Positions 1 through 9,020 of a DNA stretch of 64,000 bases are shown here, piece after piece. Below the pieces are notes generated by a model. The model saw nothing but the letters and a program-made list of their open reading frames with translations. It was not told the origin of the DNA and ran no database searches. The stretch is from the NCBI GenBank assembly GCA_934045075.1, contig OW203729.1:5737816-5801815 (forward strand). The letters are read 5' to 3'. The position numbers and the translations under genes are program-made. Origin of the DNA: Yponomeuta sedellus (Eukaryota > Arthropoda > Insecta > Lepidoptera > Yponomeutidae). Positions within the stretch are counted from its first letter, which is position 1. Each line of letters opens with the position of its first letter.

Positions 1-439
1 AATTTACGATGTATAGGTATTTTAAACGCAATAATGAATATTTTTGCGTTTAAAATGTGAAGATAATATCCATTTAGTGAAACGGAACGCAGCATTGAAT
101 GAAAGCTGAATGAACGAATCAGTGAATATTATTTGAAACATGGCTGATCTTTGGTTTAACTGATCCTCGAATAGTCTTCTATTTGTAATAACGACACACA
201 TTTGATCTGGGTCTAACTTTGATACCGTAACAATCCTAGATCTTTTAGTCTTGGTTTAAACCAGGACTTATTCAGGTTTTTATAATAAGGCGGCTAAAGT
301 TTACAAGTGATTAGACACGCTCGCTACAATAATTTACTGTACTAGCCGCTTCAGCAAACCATGATCACGACAACTGCATCGCGATCCCATAAACGTATAA
401 CTAAGCACCGCGAGTCATGAAAAATACTGTCTGATCATT
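1..439. other. Unique non-coding DNA
   Basis: I see no ORF, RNA gene or recognised repeat in this AT-rich stretch before the first 5S-like SINE. Confidence 0.5.
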
Positions 440-444
440 GTTCG

Positions 445-812
445 AATGAAGCGCTCGTGGCCTAGGCGAACCGAGTGATTGGAATCAATAACTTGGTCAA
501 GCAACAACAGGCGCGGTCAGGTACAGGATGGGTGAGCGTCCCGTGACTACCGCTATTGGCATTTTTCCGATCGCTTCCGTGCTTCACAAGGTACGTTAAG
601 CCGTTGGTGCCGGCTGTCATAAAGTGGCAGTCGATAAGCCTTATGGGCGGCTTGATAACTTCTGACAGTAAGGCCCGCCACTGTCTTACAATCCTCCACC
701 ACCACAGACCCGACCCCCGTGGTGAAGTATGGCCTAACCTTCCTGCGATGCAGGAAGAGACCCGTGCCCCAGCAGTGGGGCATACAAGGGTTGATAACGA
801 TCATTGTTCGAT
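445..812 (+). mobile_element. 5S-rRNA-derived SINE, copy 1
   Basis: The first ~110 bases resemble the 3' two-thirds of 5S rRNA in order: a CAAGCAAC block (5S: GTTAAGCAAC), GGCGCGGT, then GGATGGGTGA..GTCCC, which corresponds to the 5S internal promoter C-box (GGATGGGTGACCG). About 260 bases unrelated to 5S follow and end with CCCGTGCCCCAGCAGTGGGG and TTGATAACGATC. The same head-plus-body unit recurs inverted at 8.6-9.0 kb, and body-only pieces lie at 5.5, 28.7 and 32.9 kb. SINE3-type elements are known to use a 5S-derived pol III promoter; assignment to that class is inference from this match. The 98- and 107-residue ORFs on both strands here are shadows of the repeat. The C-box has one changed base (GTGAGCG for GTGACCG), so this copy may be transcriptionally dead. 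Confidence 0.72.
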
Positions 813-2210
813 CGTCAGAAGACGATGCCCAACCGAAAAAGAGTGGCATGCTTTAGGGGAGTCTTACGTCCCGCAGTAGACGATTGAACGTAATAGTTAT
901 ATTTCCTAAAGTGCAATTAGCAAAACGTCTGCTAAGAATAATTTGTGCGCTATTTGTGTTTCTTTGTTTAATCGTATTAAGTTCTTATCTTTCATAATGG
1001 TTTAATTTTTAAATGAATTTTGATTTATCTGAAACAAAATATTATTATTAAAACAGATACCTACGAAACGAAAATTAGTAGCGATTGCCGTAATTAAACA
1101 GTGCAATCACGTCTTTGATCTCAATATGCCACGATTACCTCATGTTCATGCATGTGTCTGCATTAACATCCATTAAACATGACGTCGGAACACGCGAGGT
1201 ATGCGGACCGAGGGAACCTGTATTCGATACTACTTCAGCTATTATAACCACCCATATCGCGTTATTTCGCCCTCAATATTTTGGTTTATTTAGCCAGTAT
1301 CATGCCTCTGCCGAATATTGCCGAAAAGGTTTGGCTACTTTATTCCTACGTGGGATTTCTTAAGAATGTAGCGATTTAATTGTATTAAATGTCTAATATA
1401 TAAAAATCGTATGTGCCGTTGCCCTGCAGTGGGACACCCATATTAGGAAGCTACACAAAAAAACAGTGTTTTTTATCGAACTCCTCAGACTCCGAAACGG
1501 CGTCACTAATTTTTATGATTTTTTGTGATTTGGTAGGTCTGAGAATAGGTTCTAGGCTAATTTAATTAATATGGCAAAACCGCGATTGCCGAGTCAGCTA
1601 GTAAGTTTATAAAAAATGTCTTGCGAACAAGATAATCACAGCATCAAAGTTGGTTGGAAACTCTTATCTACACTAGTCCGGAGAAAAGACCACTCAAACG
1701 ATGTAATGCCTGTAATTCAAAGACACTATAATTTCCACAGGTAAGGTCTAAGCTGTTTAATGTCGCGGTAACATTTTTCTATATTTTAAACCAGTGCGCG
1801 TCACACACATTTGAGAAACCTAAATCCTAATTAAGTTCTAGACAGTAATGATGCCGCGTTCTTCCTTATTCCTAGTAGTCTCTTTAGTGCAAGAAAACTA
1901 CATATTAGTTTATTTTATTGTGTATAATTCGTGGAATCAAAATTCGGGCCACCCAGATGGCTTCCTCGATGGCTTCGATACATATAGACGTGCTCTCGCG
2001 TCTATATCTACCATGTCACTCATATTAGCGTATTGGGCGATATTAACCATTAACTTCCGGGTTATATGAATAATCTTTAGCACTGGTTTAGTAAAATGCG
2101 CAATGTATTATTGGTTTAGTAAAATAGGCTGTCGGCAAATACGCGATACGGACACCAAAGTTAAGCGCCAGCATGACCAACTGTGTCACGCAAATACCTA
2201 CTTTTTTAAC
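813..2210. other. Mostly unique DNA
   Basis: No gene is recognised. A short ORF at 1115-1363 lacks any familiar motif. A GCCCTGCAGTGGGACA block near 1419-1436 looks like an isolated remnant of the SINE-B tail seen at 34.4 and 38.6 kb. TA-rich spacer fills the rest. Confidence 0.4.
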
Positions 2211-2340
2211 GTAAAGAATTTATATTCTGTTTGCTGAATGTACAATGTAAGCCGCGCCTTCGGGCCACTTGTACTGTACCTACTGTTATTTTATAAGTCT
2301 CTTATGTTATCCTTGGTGTACATGCAATAAAGAATATTCT
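2211..2340 (+). mobile_element. LINE 3' tail remnant
   Basis: The stretch ends with a polyadenylation-like AATAAAGAATATTCT, and the same ending occurs at 17.45 kb and inverted at 34.02 kb, each followed by short TATCT or similar tandem units. A second shared block (AACGTAAAGAATTTATATTC) at 2210-2233 recurs at 8.59 kb. Such AATAAA-plus-short-tandem ends are typical of non-LTR retrotransposon 3' termini. The downstream tetranucleotide array starts directly from this tail. Confidence 0.55.
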
Positions 2341-2496
2341 ATCTATCTGTCCGTCTGTCCGTCTGTCCGTCCGTCCGTCCGTCCGTCCGTCCGTCCGTCC
2401 GTCCGTCCGTCCGTCCGTCCGTCCGTTCGTCCGTCCGTCCGTCCGTCCGTCCGTCCGTCCGTCCGTCCGTCCGTCCGTCCGTCCGTCCGTCCGTCC

Positions 2497-2593
<97 letters not shown>

Positions 2594-2725
2594 CCTATCT
2601 ACTTATCTACCTACCTACCTACCTACCTACCTACCTACCTACCTACCTACCTACCTACCTACCTACCTACTTACCTACCTACCTACCTACCTACCTACCT
2701 ACCTACCTATCTATCTATCTATCTT

Positions 2726-2775
<50 letters not shown>

Positions 2776-2776
2776 C
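2341..2776 (+). repeat. Compound tetranucleotide microsatellite
   Basis: About 435 bases made of four successive phases: (GTCC)n to about 2498, (GTCT)n to about 2587, (ACCT)n to about 2707, then (ATCT)n to about 2776, with only isolated interruptions. Neighbouring phases differ by one base of the unit. It translates as a low-complexity Ser-Val-Arg-Pro / Leu-Pro-Thr-Tyr ORF, which is not a gene. The array grows out of a LINE tail, which probably seeded it. Confidence 0.95.
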
Positions 2777-3610
2777 ACTCTGACCATCTTGTCTCAAGTC
2801 ATATTAAATCTAATACATCAGTTGCCACCTATATGTATGATAAAGATTTCGTGAATGCCATCGATACTGGTAGTGAACTAAACAAAACCGGCAAAGTGCA
2901 AGACGGACTCGCGCACGAATGGTTCGTGAGGTACAGCCTGGTGACAAACAGACTTAAAGACAGACAGTGCAATATAAGTAATAGGGTAATAGGAATAGGG
3001 TCTCTCAACCATTGGGTACAGAACCCTGAAAAACGGTATTTGAGCACCTTTGTTTCTTCCCCTAGACACTTTTGTAGCCCAGCCCCCTTCCCCATAAATT
3101 CCTAAACTATTTGACGTTTGATCGGTTCGTCTGTACGCAGCACGATACGAAACACGTATAGGGTATGTGGACAGCAACAGATATAATGTAAACCTCCCCC
3201 ATTACAATCTGAATTAGATGAACGTATAGTGTCATCGTATACGTAGGTGTTTGCTCAATCGATCCGCCCCAACTGCTTCTCCTAAACTAAGGCTACTGAT
3301 AACTAAAATAACATCATATTGGGGCAAATTAAAGATTATTGGCTATAACATTCCTGTTAAGTTCCTTTTGGGTTGAACATGACACTGATAGACGTAGCTA
3401 GTTAACAGAGTCGGTCAAATGGACATTAAAGAAGTCTAGGGCCACGTTTTATAAAACTACAATTCATACTTCATTATCACAATTCGATATAATTGCATAG
3501 CCGAGTATGCCTACTTGTTAATCTGTAGGTATTAAAGTATTAGCCTATGAAATAGACATCATTAATCTATGAAATAGGGCCTAAGCAGTCTATTGTGTTG
3601 GTGCATTATT
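2777..3610. other. Unique non-coding DNA
   Basis: Three overlapping ORFs on both strands at 2.83-3.18 kb share no known motif and look accidental. No repeat family is recognised. Confidence 0.4.
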
Positions 3611-3611
3611 T

Positions 3612-3809
3612 TTACTAATAGTATAAGTTTGAAAGTATGTATGTACGCAAGGATGTTCGTAACTCAATCCTGCCCAAACGGCTAGACGGATTGGGACGAA
3701 ATTCGGCATAGAGATCGATTATACTCTGAAATAGCAAATAGGCAACTTATCATCCCGGAAAAGGCATATCAATATTTCTTCGCAAACGAAGTTATGGGCA
3801 GCAGCTAGT
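3612..3809 (+). mobile_element. Non-autonomous Helitron, 3' part
   Basis: The 3' end has the Helitron signature: a CTTCG-CAAA-CGAAG hairpin (3778-3791), 13 bases later the terminus CTAGT (3805-3809), with no inverted repeats or target duplication. Upstream, CCCAAACGGCTAGACGGATT matches the usual AACGGCT..GATTTTGATGAAATT segment of lepidopteran Helitrons and of the copies at 22.55, 45.6 and 59.6 kb. No Rep/helicase coding sequence is present. Confidence 0.75.
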
Positions 3810-3835
3810 ATACAATAAAAAATAAACGGTTGGTT

Positions 3836-3970
3836 CACTTGACTTCCGTTTTCATCTCATTGACGCCTGGATGCTTTGACATCTGTGCGCGTGCAGACTT
3901 GAAACGGTAATAAAATGAAATCGACTCGTCTTTGCAATTGGCATGGTACTACAACGCTTTAACAGAATCT
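3836..3970 (+). repeat. Diverged repeat shared with 4.31-4.43 kb
   Basis: The block GCAGACTTGAAACGGTAATAAAATGAAATCG..ACAACGCTT is repeated in diverged form at about 4350-4430 (GGGCTTAGACTTAAAGCAGCAATGAAATGAAATCG..ACAATGCTT). The two copies are about 500 bases apart in the same orientation. They may be the body of the tail-C element described next. Confidence 0.5.
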
Positions 3971-4309
3971 AGGCTCTATTATAGTCTCGATCTTATCACG
4001 GCAAAGTAATTAGATCAAGATAGAAACAATAGCAATTACGTTTTCTAGAACAAAATTAGACTACACTCGGGTCAGCTGAAGCCGCGGCTACAAATAGCTT
4101 GATAGCATCTCCGTCGGTAGCGACATCGTTTTGGCTCTGTCTTGTCTTAATGACTGTAATTACCCTCACTACAGAAGTTGGGCGCGAGATTGTTAATGTC
4201 CTTTTCCATCGTCGCTATTCTATTAGGCGGGAAGGACAGCTGCCTACCAGGGTTTGTTCAAACAGACCCTTAATTCTGTTAGTGCATTACGTCACAAACC
4301 ACGTGACGT

Positions 4310-4680
4310 TTCTGATACCATTGGCGCCTAGCTAGAAGTTCTGATATGTGTGCGGGCTTAGACTTAAAGCAGCAATGAAATGAAATCGCCACGTTCGTGC
4401 AATTGTCCTTGTACCACAATGCTTGAAATGATATTGTATGGAATCAGGCGTTACTTTTTACTTGCACTTGTGAGCCTGAGGATGCCTCGTGTTAGAGGCG
4501 AAACGCGTCGCGTATTTTCTCACAATAGTATTGGTGTCGGTGGTGGTGTGTTCGTATCTTGCTTTTGCTTGAAAATGTGGGAGGGAGGGCGGTGCATTAA
4601 CTAACCGCATGGTGCTTGTAAGATTTTTGGCGGAATTTAGCAAATTAATTTTTACATTTTAACGCATTAACTGAATCTAG
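4310..4680 (+). mobile_element. Tail-C element with hammerhead-like core
   Basis: This unit carries GGAATCAGGCGTTAC, then a CTGAGGA - hairpin - GAAAC motif (4476-4504), then GGTGGTGGTGTGTTCG, GGGAGGGCGGTGCATTA and ATTTTTGGCGGAATTTAGCAA. The same blocks occur as a fold-back at 33.14-33.49 kb and in part at 36.5-37.0 kb. The CTG..GGCGAAACG motif places it with the PLE-type tails at 20.4, 41.5, 46.6, 56.6 and 61.8 kb, but no reverse transcriptase lies nearby, so PLE membership is inferred. Confidence 0.55.
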
Positions 4681-4689
4681 GTACTTATT

Positions 4690-5520
4690 TAGAAGTAGTT
4701 CGGTTTGGGCAAGTAGCAGGTTTCAGGAACACTTTATAGAGAATGTTGAACAACATTGTCGGCTCCAGCAAATAAGAGGGCTAGCAATGATATGGCATTT
4801 ACAATAACGTGTTTACACATTTGACTATGGAGTACCTCGTGGGGGGGAGCTATCCGTAACAGGTATCCAAATAAACGAGTGCGGTAATGTAGGACTTTAT
4901 ATTCAGAGCCACGAAACACCTGTTCGAGTAAATATTACGAAATGAGGCGCCGTGTTTCGTTGGAATCACCACATATCTCTTGTCTTCCCTAACAAGGTGT
5001 TACAGGCGACACTTGCCTTGAATACAACCTCCCTGAACGGGCTAAGCTCAACTTCGTGTTTTGTTTTCAGCCGTGGCAGTTGTACATAATCTTAAAAGCA
5101 TTCCATCCGCTCGTTCGGTTCTGCTCGATAACATGAACAACTATTGCTATGGAAATAACATTGAAATTGTGAAAAAGAAAGCCTACATTATGTTTTAATG
5201 CTGCGGGTGGTAACTTGCTACGAAATAGCTAATATTTTTTGCTGTTCTGAAATTTTAACGAAGTAAACGTTAGTATTAATGTGTCGATGTCTCCCTCTCC
5301 GGGTGGGAATTTTGGTAACCCGATAAGTTAAGTAATTCCTCAGCTTTTCTGTACTAAGCCTACATATTCTTGGGCATATTTTGATGGGAGTAGCCTTGCC
5401 CGGCGTACACCAGCTCAGTCAAAATTTTCGCCTAATCTTGCTAATTTTATATCCAGAACAAACATCGTCGCACTTACTAAGTTTGGCTGTCTCGTTGGTC
5501 TAACGGTATCACGTCGGTTC
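4690..5520. other. Unique non-coding DNA
   Basis: No ORF with a recognisable domain and no repeat shared with the rest of the window was noticed. Confidence 0.4.
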
Positions 5521-5527
5521 GAAGGTA

Positions 5528-5632
5528 TTCGTTCGTTTGTTATGAACCCTTGTATGTCCCCACTGCTGGGGCACGGGTATCTTCCTGCATCGCCGGAAGG
5601 TTAGGCCATATTCCACCACGGGGGCCAAAGAA
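5528..5632 (-). mobile_element. 5S-SINE 3' fragment
   Basis: On the minus strand this is the last ~100 bases of the 5S-SINE body: CCCCCGTGGTGGAATATGGCC, CCTTCCGGCGATGCAGGAAG and CCCGTGCCCCAGCAGTGGGG. The 5S-like head is missing, as in 5'-truncated retrotransposed copies. Confidence 0.7.
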
Positions 5633-5649
5633 GGTATTGAGAAGGTTTA

Positions 5650-5797
5650 ATTTTGCATTGTGTTGATACAAAATATAGTTATATATTAAACGGGTCTAAA
5701 CACGATTTTTTATTAGGCAAACGTAATTACCTTATTTCCTGTTTAATATATGACTATGAATGAGTATCGCGAATCATTAAGAAATACTATTGATACC
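5650..5797. mobile_element. PLE-tail B fold-back, copy 1
   Basis: The left side is TATATATTAAACGGGTCTAA..ATTTTTTATTAGGCAAACG..TAATTACCTTATTTCC, the inverted form of the tail at 61.8 kb. The right side returns through GTTTAATATATGACTATGAA to the flank TCGCGAATCATTAAGAAATAC, which elsewhere lies outside the opposite end (61.69 kb). This copy therefore has both inverted termini but has lost the central hairpin. Confidence 0.6.
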
Positions 5798-5799
5798 AA

Positions 5800-6034
5800 A
5801 TATTAGTGTTAATTTCACCCAAATGTACCTATTCTGCCTTTGCCAATAACCATCAAATTCTCGCTGATAGGTTCACAGGGAGTGTCAGACAGACAGTTGA
5901 CAGCAAAACAACCTTGACAGGCGTACACTCTATAATAATTAATTGTATTTCTCATTAAAGATCTATTAATGCGTCTTGCATCTACCTACATTAACCGTAA
6001 TTGTTTTGTGGTTTTTTTGTCTAGCCCATATAGG
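5800..6034. other. Unique spacer
   Basis: Nothing recognised. Confidence 0.4.
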
Positions 6035-6310
6035 TGCAGAGTGCAGAGCACTGACCTTGTCTCAAAGAGAATAGGTGCTTAATTACCACGCATGCAATAA
6101 TGCGGTTTGGCATTGGCATTTTGCACTCTTACTCAAACGCTGAGGTATGTGAACACCTCAACCACAGAGTTTCCTTCACAGTTATCGGCTGGTATTACTA
6201 CCATAACTTCACAGATGTACCTATATAGTTTAGAATAAAATGTAGCCGGGATTCAAAATCACGACCTCTCGAATGCGAGGCATTCTACTGCTCCGCTACC
6301 ACCGCCAATT
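6035..6310 (-). mobile_element. SINE-B copy, nearly full length
   Basis: Read on the minus strand, a tRNA-like head (GCGGTGGTAGCGGAGCAGTA, a degraded B-box in GGTCGTGATTTTGAATCCC) is followed by a body with GTGAAGTTATGGTAGTAATA and AGGAAACTCTGTGG, and a tail that in better copies reads GCCTGTGCCCTGCAG. The same order appears at 34.2, 38.6-39.9, 44.3 and 61.9 kb. Confidence 0.65.
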
Positions 6311-6341
6311 TGTGGATTAAGAAATAAAAAATATTTGTATC

Positions 6342-6600
6342 TTCTTCTTCAGGCTATATTAGTCCACTGCTGGACATAGCCCTCCCCTAATGAGCGCCTT
6401 AGCGCAAGGTTGTGCCATCATTGGGGGTAATGCCCATAATCCCCACGCTGGGCATGCGGATTGAGGATCGCAGTTTGGTGAAATTGTGCTGCAGGGGGCG
6501 CTGCTGCCCACACCCCGGTTTGTGTCCCTTAGTCGCCTTTTACGACACCCGCGGGAAGAATTTGGGTTGGTGCTATTCTCTAGGCCGACACCACACAGTT
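6342..6600 (-). mobile_element. Chimeric SINE with LINE-derived 3' end (SINE-Q)
   Basis: On the minus strand it runs from GGGTGTCGTAAAAGGCGACTA through GGGGGCGCTGCTGCCC (as its complement) to a terminal segment encoding WRSLGEGYVQQW.. and ending in (GAA)n. The last part is identical in kind to the C-terminus of a LINE ORF2 at 58.8 kb, whereas the upstream part is not ORF2 and contains in-frame stops. A SINE body fused to a LINE 3' end explains this. A second copy at 39.64-39.86 kb has a precise target duplication. Confidence 0.65.
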
Positions 6601-7685
6601 AAGTCAGAGTCAGTCAGATTTGTATAGTAATTACTAGTTAAATTACGGGTGAATATAATAATAATAATTTTATTTATTTCGAACAACAAGAATCATATTT
6701 GATTGGTACATTTAAGACTTATATTATGTTAGTAGCATCTAGGAAAATCTTATTTATTTGAATATAAATCTTGATCTGCTGTCTACTTTTCATGGCGTCA
6801 GTACGTCGTTCTGAGAGGTTGCACCTAGTGTAGGGTTTCACAAAGCGTACGCGAAGAGAATACAGTTTTCTCTTCTCTGGAAAATAAACTTCCTTTTCTA
6901 ATATGACGCCTTGACAACATACCTATAAAACACGATTTATCTTACACTCCTCAGAGGCAGTTTAAATAATCTGCGTGTATTATTATTTTAATTAATTAAT
7001 TTATTTATTTAACAAACCCGCATCACAGTTAATTATCATTAACATAATAATATTTATAATTTACCATAGGCTAATAACGGGCTTATTTTTTATAAATAAG
7101 ACTGTAAACTGCTTGTGTAAGCCGCCAATAATGTACCTAATAATGATTTTATTTCCGGTGTACAATGAAGCATATTATCTTATCGTAAGCCTGTAGGTGT
7201 GCCGCGAACTGAAAAAGTTTGCATAGGCGCACGAAAGGCGCCGCCTCGTCGCGCGGTATGAAATTCCCTTTCCGCCTCGTAAAACGTCACCGTCTCTACC
7301 CCGCCCCTCCCCGACCTTCTTTCCCAGCCCCAATGCGGTTTCCGGGCATGGCGGCTGTTTTAGTGTGAATTTGCGATTGTGACGTCATTATTACAATGAT
7401 CTGGAACGCGTGCTTACGGCATGATTTGCGAAGGTGTGATTTCAGTATATGCTCCGTGCGACTTCATTTACGTGGCATTGTCTATTGCGTGTCTAATTTC
7501 ATCCAAATCAGTTTGGCCTTTTAAGCGCTGTTGCTCACATACGTACACGCGCACGCACACACACAAACACACACATGCACAAACACGCGTACAATCTCAC
7601 ACACATTTATAAAAATACTTAACATACAAACTGACTTTTATTATATTATATAGTAGGTATTTCTTAATATCCATCAAATACGTTT
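6601..7685. other. AT-rich unique DNA with a GC-rich patch
   Basis: No gene was recognised. About 7195-7360 is CpG- and pyrimidine-rich (CCCCGCCCCTCCCCGACC) and could be a regulatory or promoter patch, but I cannot attach a transcript to it. A degenerate CA/CG dinucleotide tract lies at 7545-7605. Confidence 0.35.
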
Positions 7686-7689
7686 TACC

Positions 7690-7730
7690 TATTAAATAAT
7701 TGCGATTAAACCCGTTTAATATATAATTAT
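7690..7730 (+). repeat. PLE-tail B terminal fragment
   Basis: GCGATTAAACCCGTTTAATATATAA matches only the outermost end of tail B (see 61.8 kb). It is a short relic. Confidence 0.5.
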
Positions 7731-7734
7731 TATA

Positions 7735-8595
7735 CTCTCTGTCCGGTAAGTAAGACATAAAAGGGGAAAAAGACCAAACTTTGCGTAATTAACTTAAAAC
7801 TGGTTGGTCGTCGTAGAAGTATCTAATTATGTACAATATTGCCGTGCCTTTGTTTAATATTTCCCGCGTAATAATTATCATCAGGAACATCTGTCGCTTC
7901 CATTGCGGAAATTGCCGTGTACATTTCTTTATTCGCTTTCGTGTTTATTTCTCTCATTCGACGCTCTCTACAGTATTTCCGACAACACGAATAATTAAAC
8001 GGTGACCACACTCTACATAAAATGCCAAAACGATAAACCTTTTGGTCATATTGTCTGACTAACTGTTGAATCTAAGCTGGATAAAAGCTACAAAACAAAC
8101 GCCCTCGAAACTCGATCCTGCGATCGGGCCACTGAAAAACGGCGAGAAAGAAAATAAACGGGACTTTTCACAGGAAAAATTCATCGACAAAGTAAATAAA
8201 ATCAAACGAACGAAAATGTGCGTGCACCGCGAAGTTCATTGGCAAACAAGAAGAAAAAAAAAGCGGTGATATTTATTGGAAAAAACGCCACTCGAAAGCG
8301 AGGTGAAATAGAAAATAAATAAAACAAACGGGTACACGAGAGGGAAATGAGAAGGAAGCTCGTAGTGGCTCGCTCTCGGTAACTGTGTCAATGTCAACGG
8401 ATCGGGAACTTATTTCGGCGAATATTCACGTCCTTGCGCCCACGGCGCGGTGATGATGGATGGACGCGGCGTTGAGTAGACGCGGGCTTTGATAATATTA
8501 CGTGCCGATAGAGCTTCTAGGAAAATGTGGAGATGTTATTCTAGGTCCCACTTCTCCTGTCTTCTTCTTCTTCTTTGATATAAATTTCATTTCAA
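7735..8595. other. Unique DNA
   Basis: Small ORFs at 7823-8011 and 8066-8269 are Lys/Arg-rich without any familiar motif and are not supported as genes. No repeats were recognised. Confidence 0.35.
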
Positions 8596-8635
8596 CGTAA
8601 AGAATTTACATTCTGTTTTCTGAATCGATACGAGT

Positions 8636-9020
8636 ATCAACCCTTGTTTGTCCCCACTGTTGGGTCTTTTCCTGCATAGCGGGAAGGTTAGGCCATACTC
8701 CACCACGGGGGCCAAGTCCGGGTTGGAAGAGGACAGACTGTGTAACACAGCGGCGGGTCTTACTGTCAGAAGTTATCAAGCCGCCAAAAAGGCCTCTGAC
8801 ATGGTTTAACGACTGCCATTACATCCACAGACAGCTGGCGCCAACGGCTGAGCGTGCCTTGCGAAGCACGGAACCTCTCGGAAAATTGCCACTAGCGGTA
8901 GTCACGGGACGGTCACCCATCCTGCAGCTGACCGCGCCTGCTGTTGCTTAACTCAAGTGATTGATCCAATGACTCGGTTCGACTAGGCCATGAGCGCTTC
9001 AATAGGCCACGAGCGCTTCA
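8636..9020 (-). mobile_element. 5S-rRNA-derived SINE, copy 2 (best head)
   Basis: On the minus strand the head contains GAGTTAAGCAACAGCAGGCG, CGCGGTCAGCTGCAGGATGG and GGGTGACCGTCCCGTGACTA, which align collinearly with animal 5S rRNA (AAGTTAAGCAACGTCGGGCG, CGCGGTTAGTACTTGGATGG, GGGTGACCGCCTGGGAACAC). The A-box and C-box of the 5S internal promoter are thus largely intact. The body continues for ~270 bases and ends GGGGACAAACAAGGGTTGAT. The head's outermost ~18 bases (TGAAGCGCTCRTGGCCTA) are duplicated in tandem at 8983-9018. 5S origin is seen directly; pol III activity is inferred. Confidence 0.78.

Noticed and set aside
445..555. Functional 5S rRNA gene
   Set aside because: Only the 3' two-thirds resemble 5S, with many substitutions, and the unit continues into a dispersed SINE body.
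2269..3105. 278-residue ORF on the plus strand
   Set aside because: Two-thirds of it is translation of the tetranucleotide microsatellite, and the remainder overlaps ORFs on the other strand with no domain.
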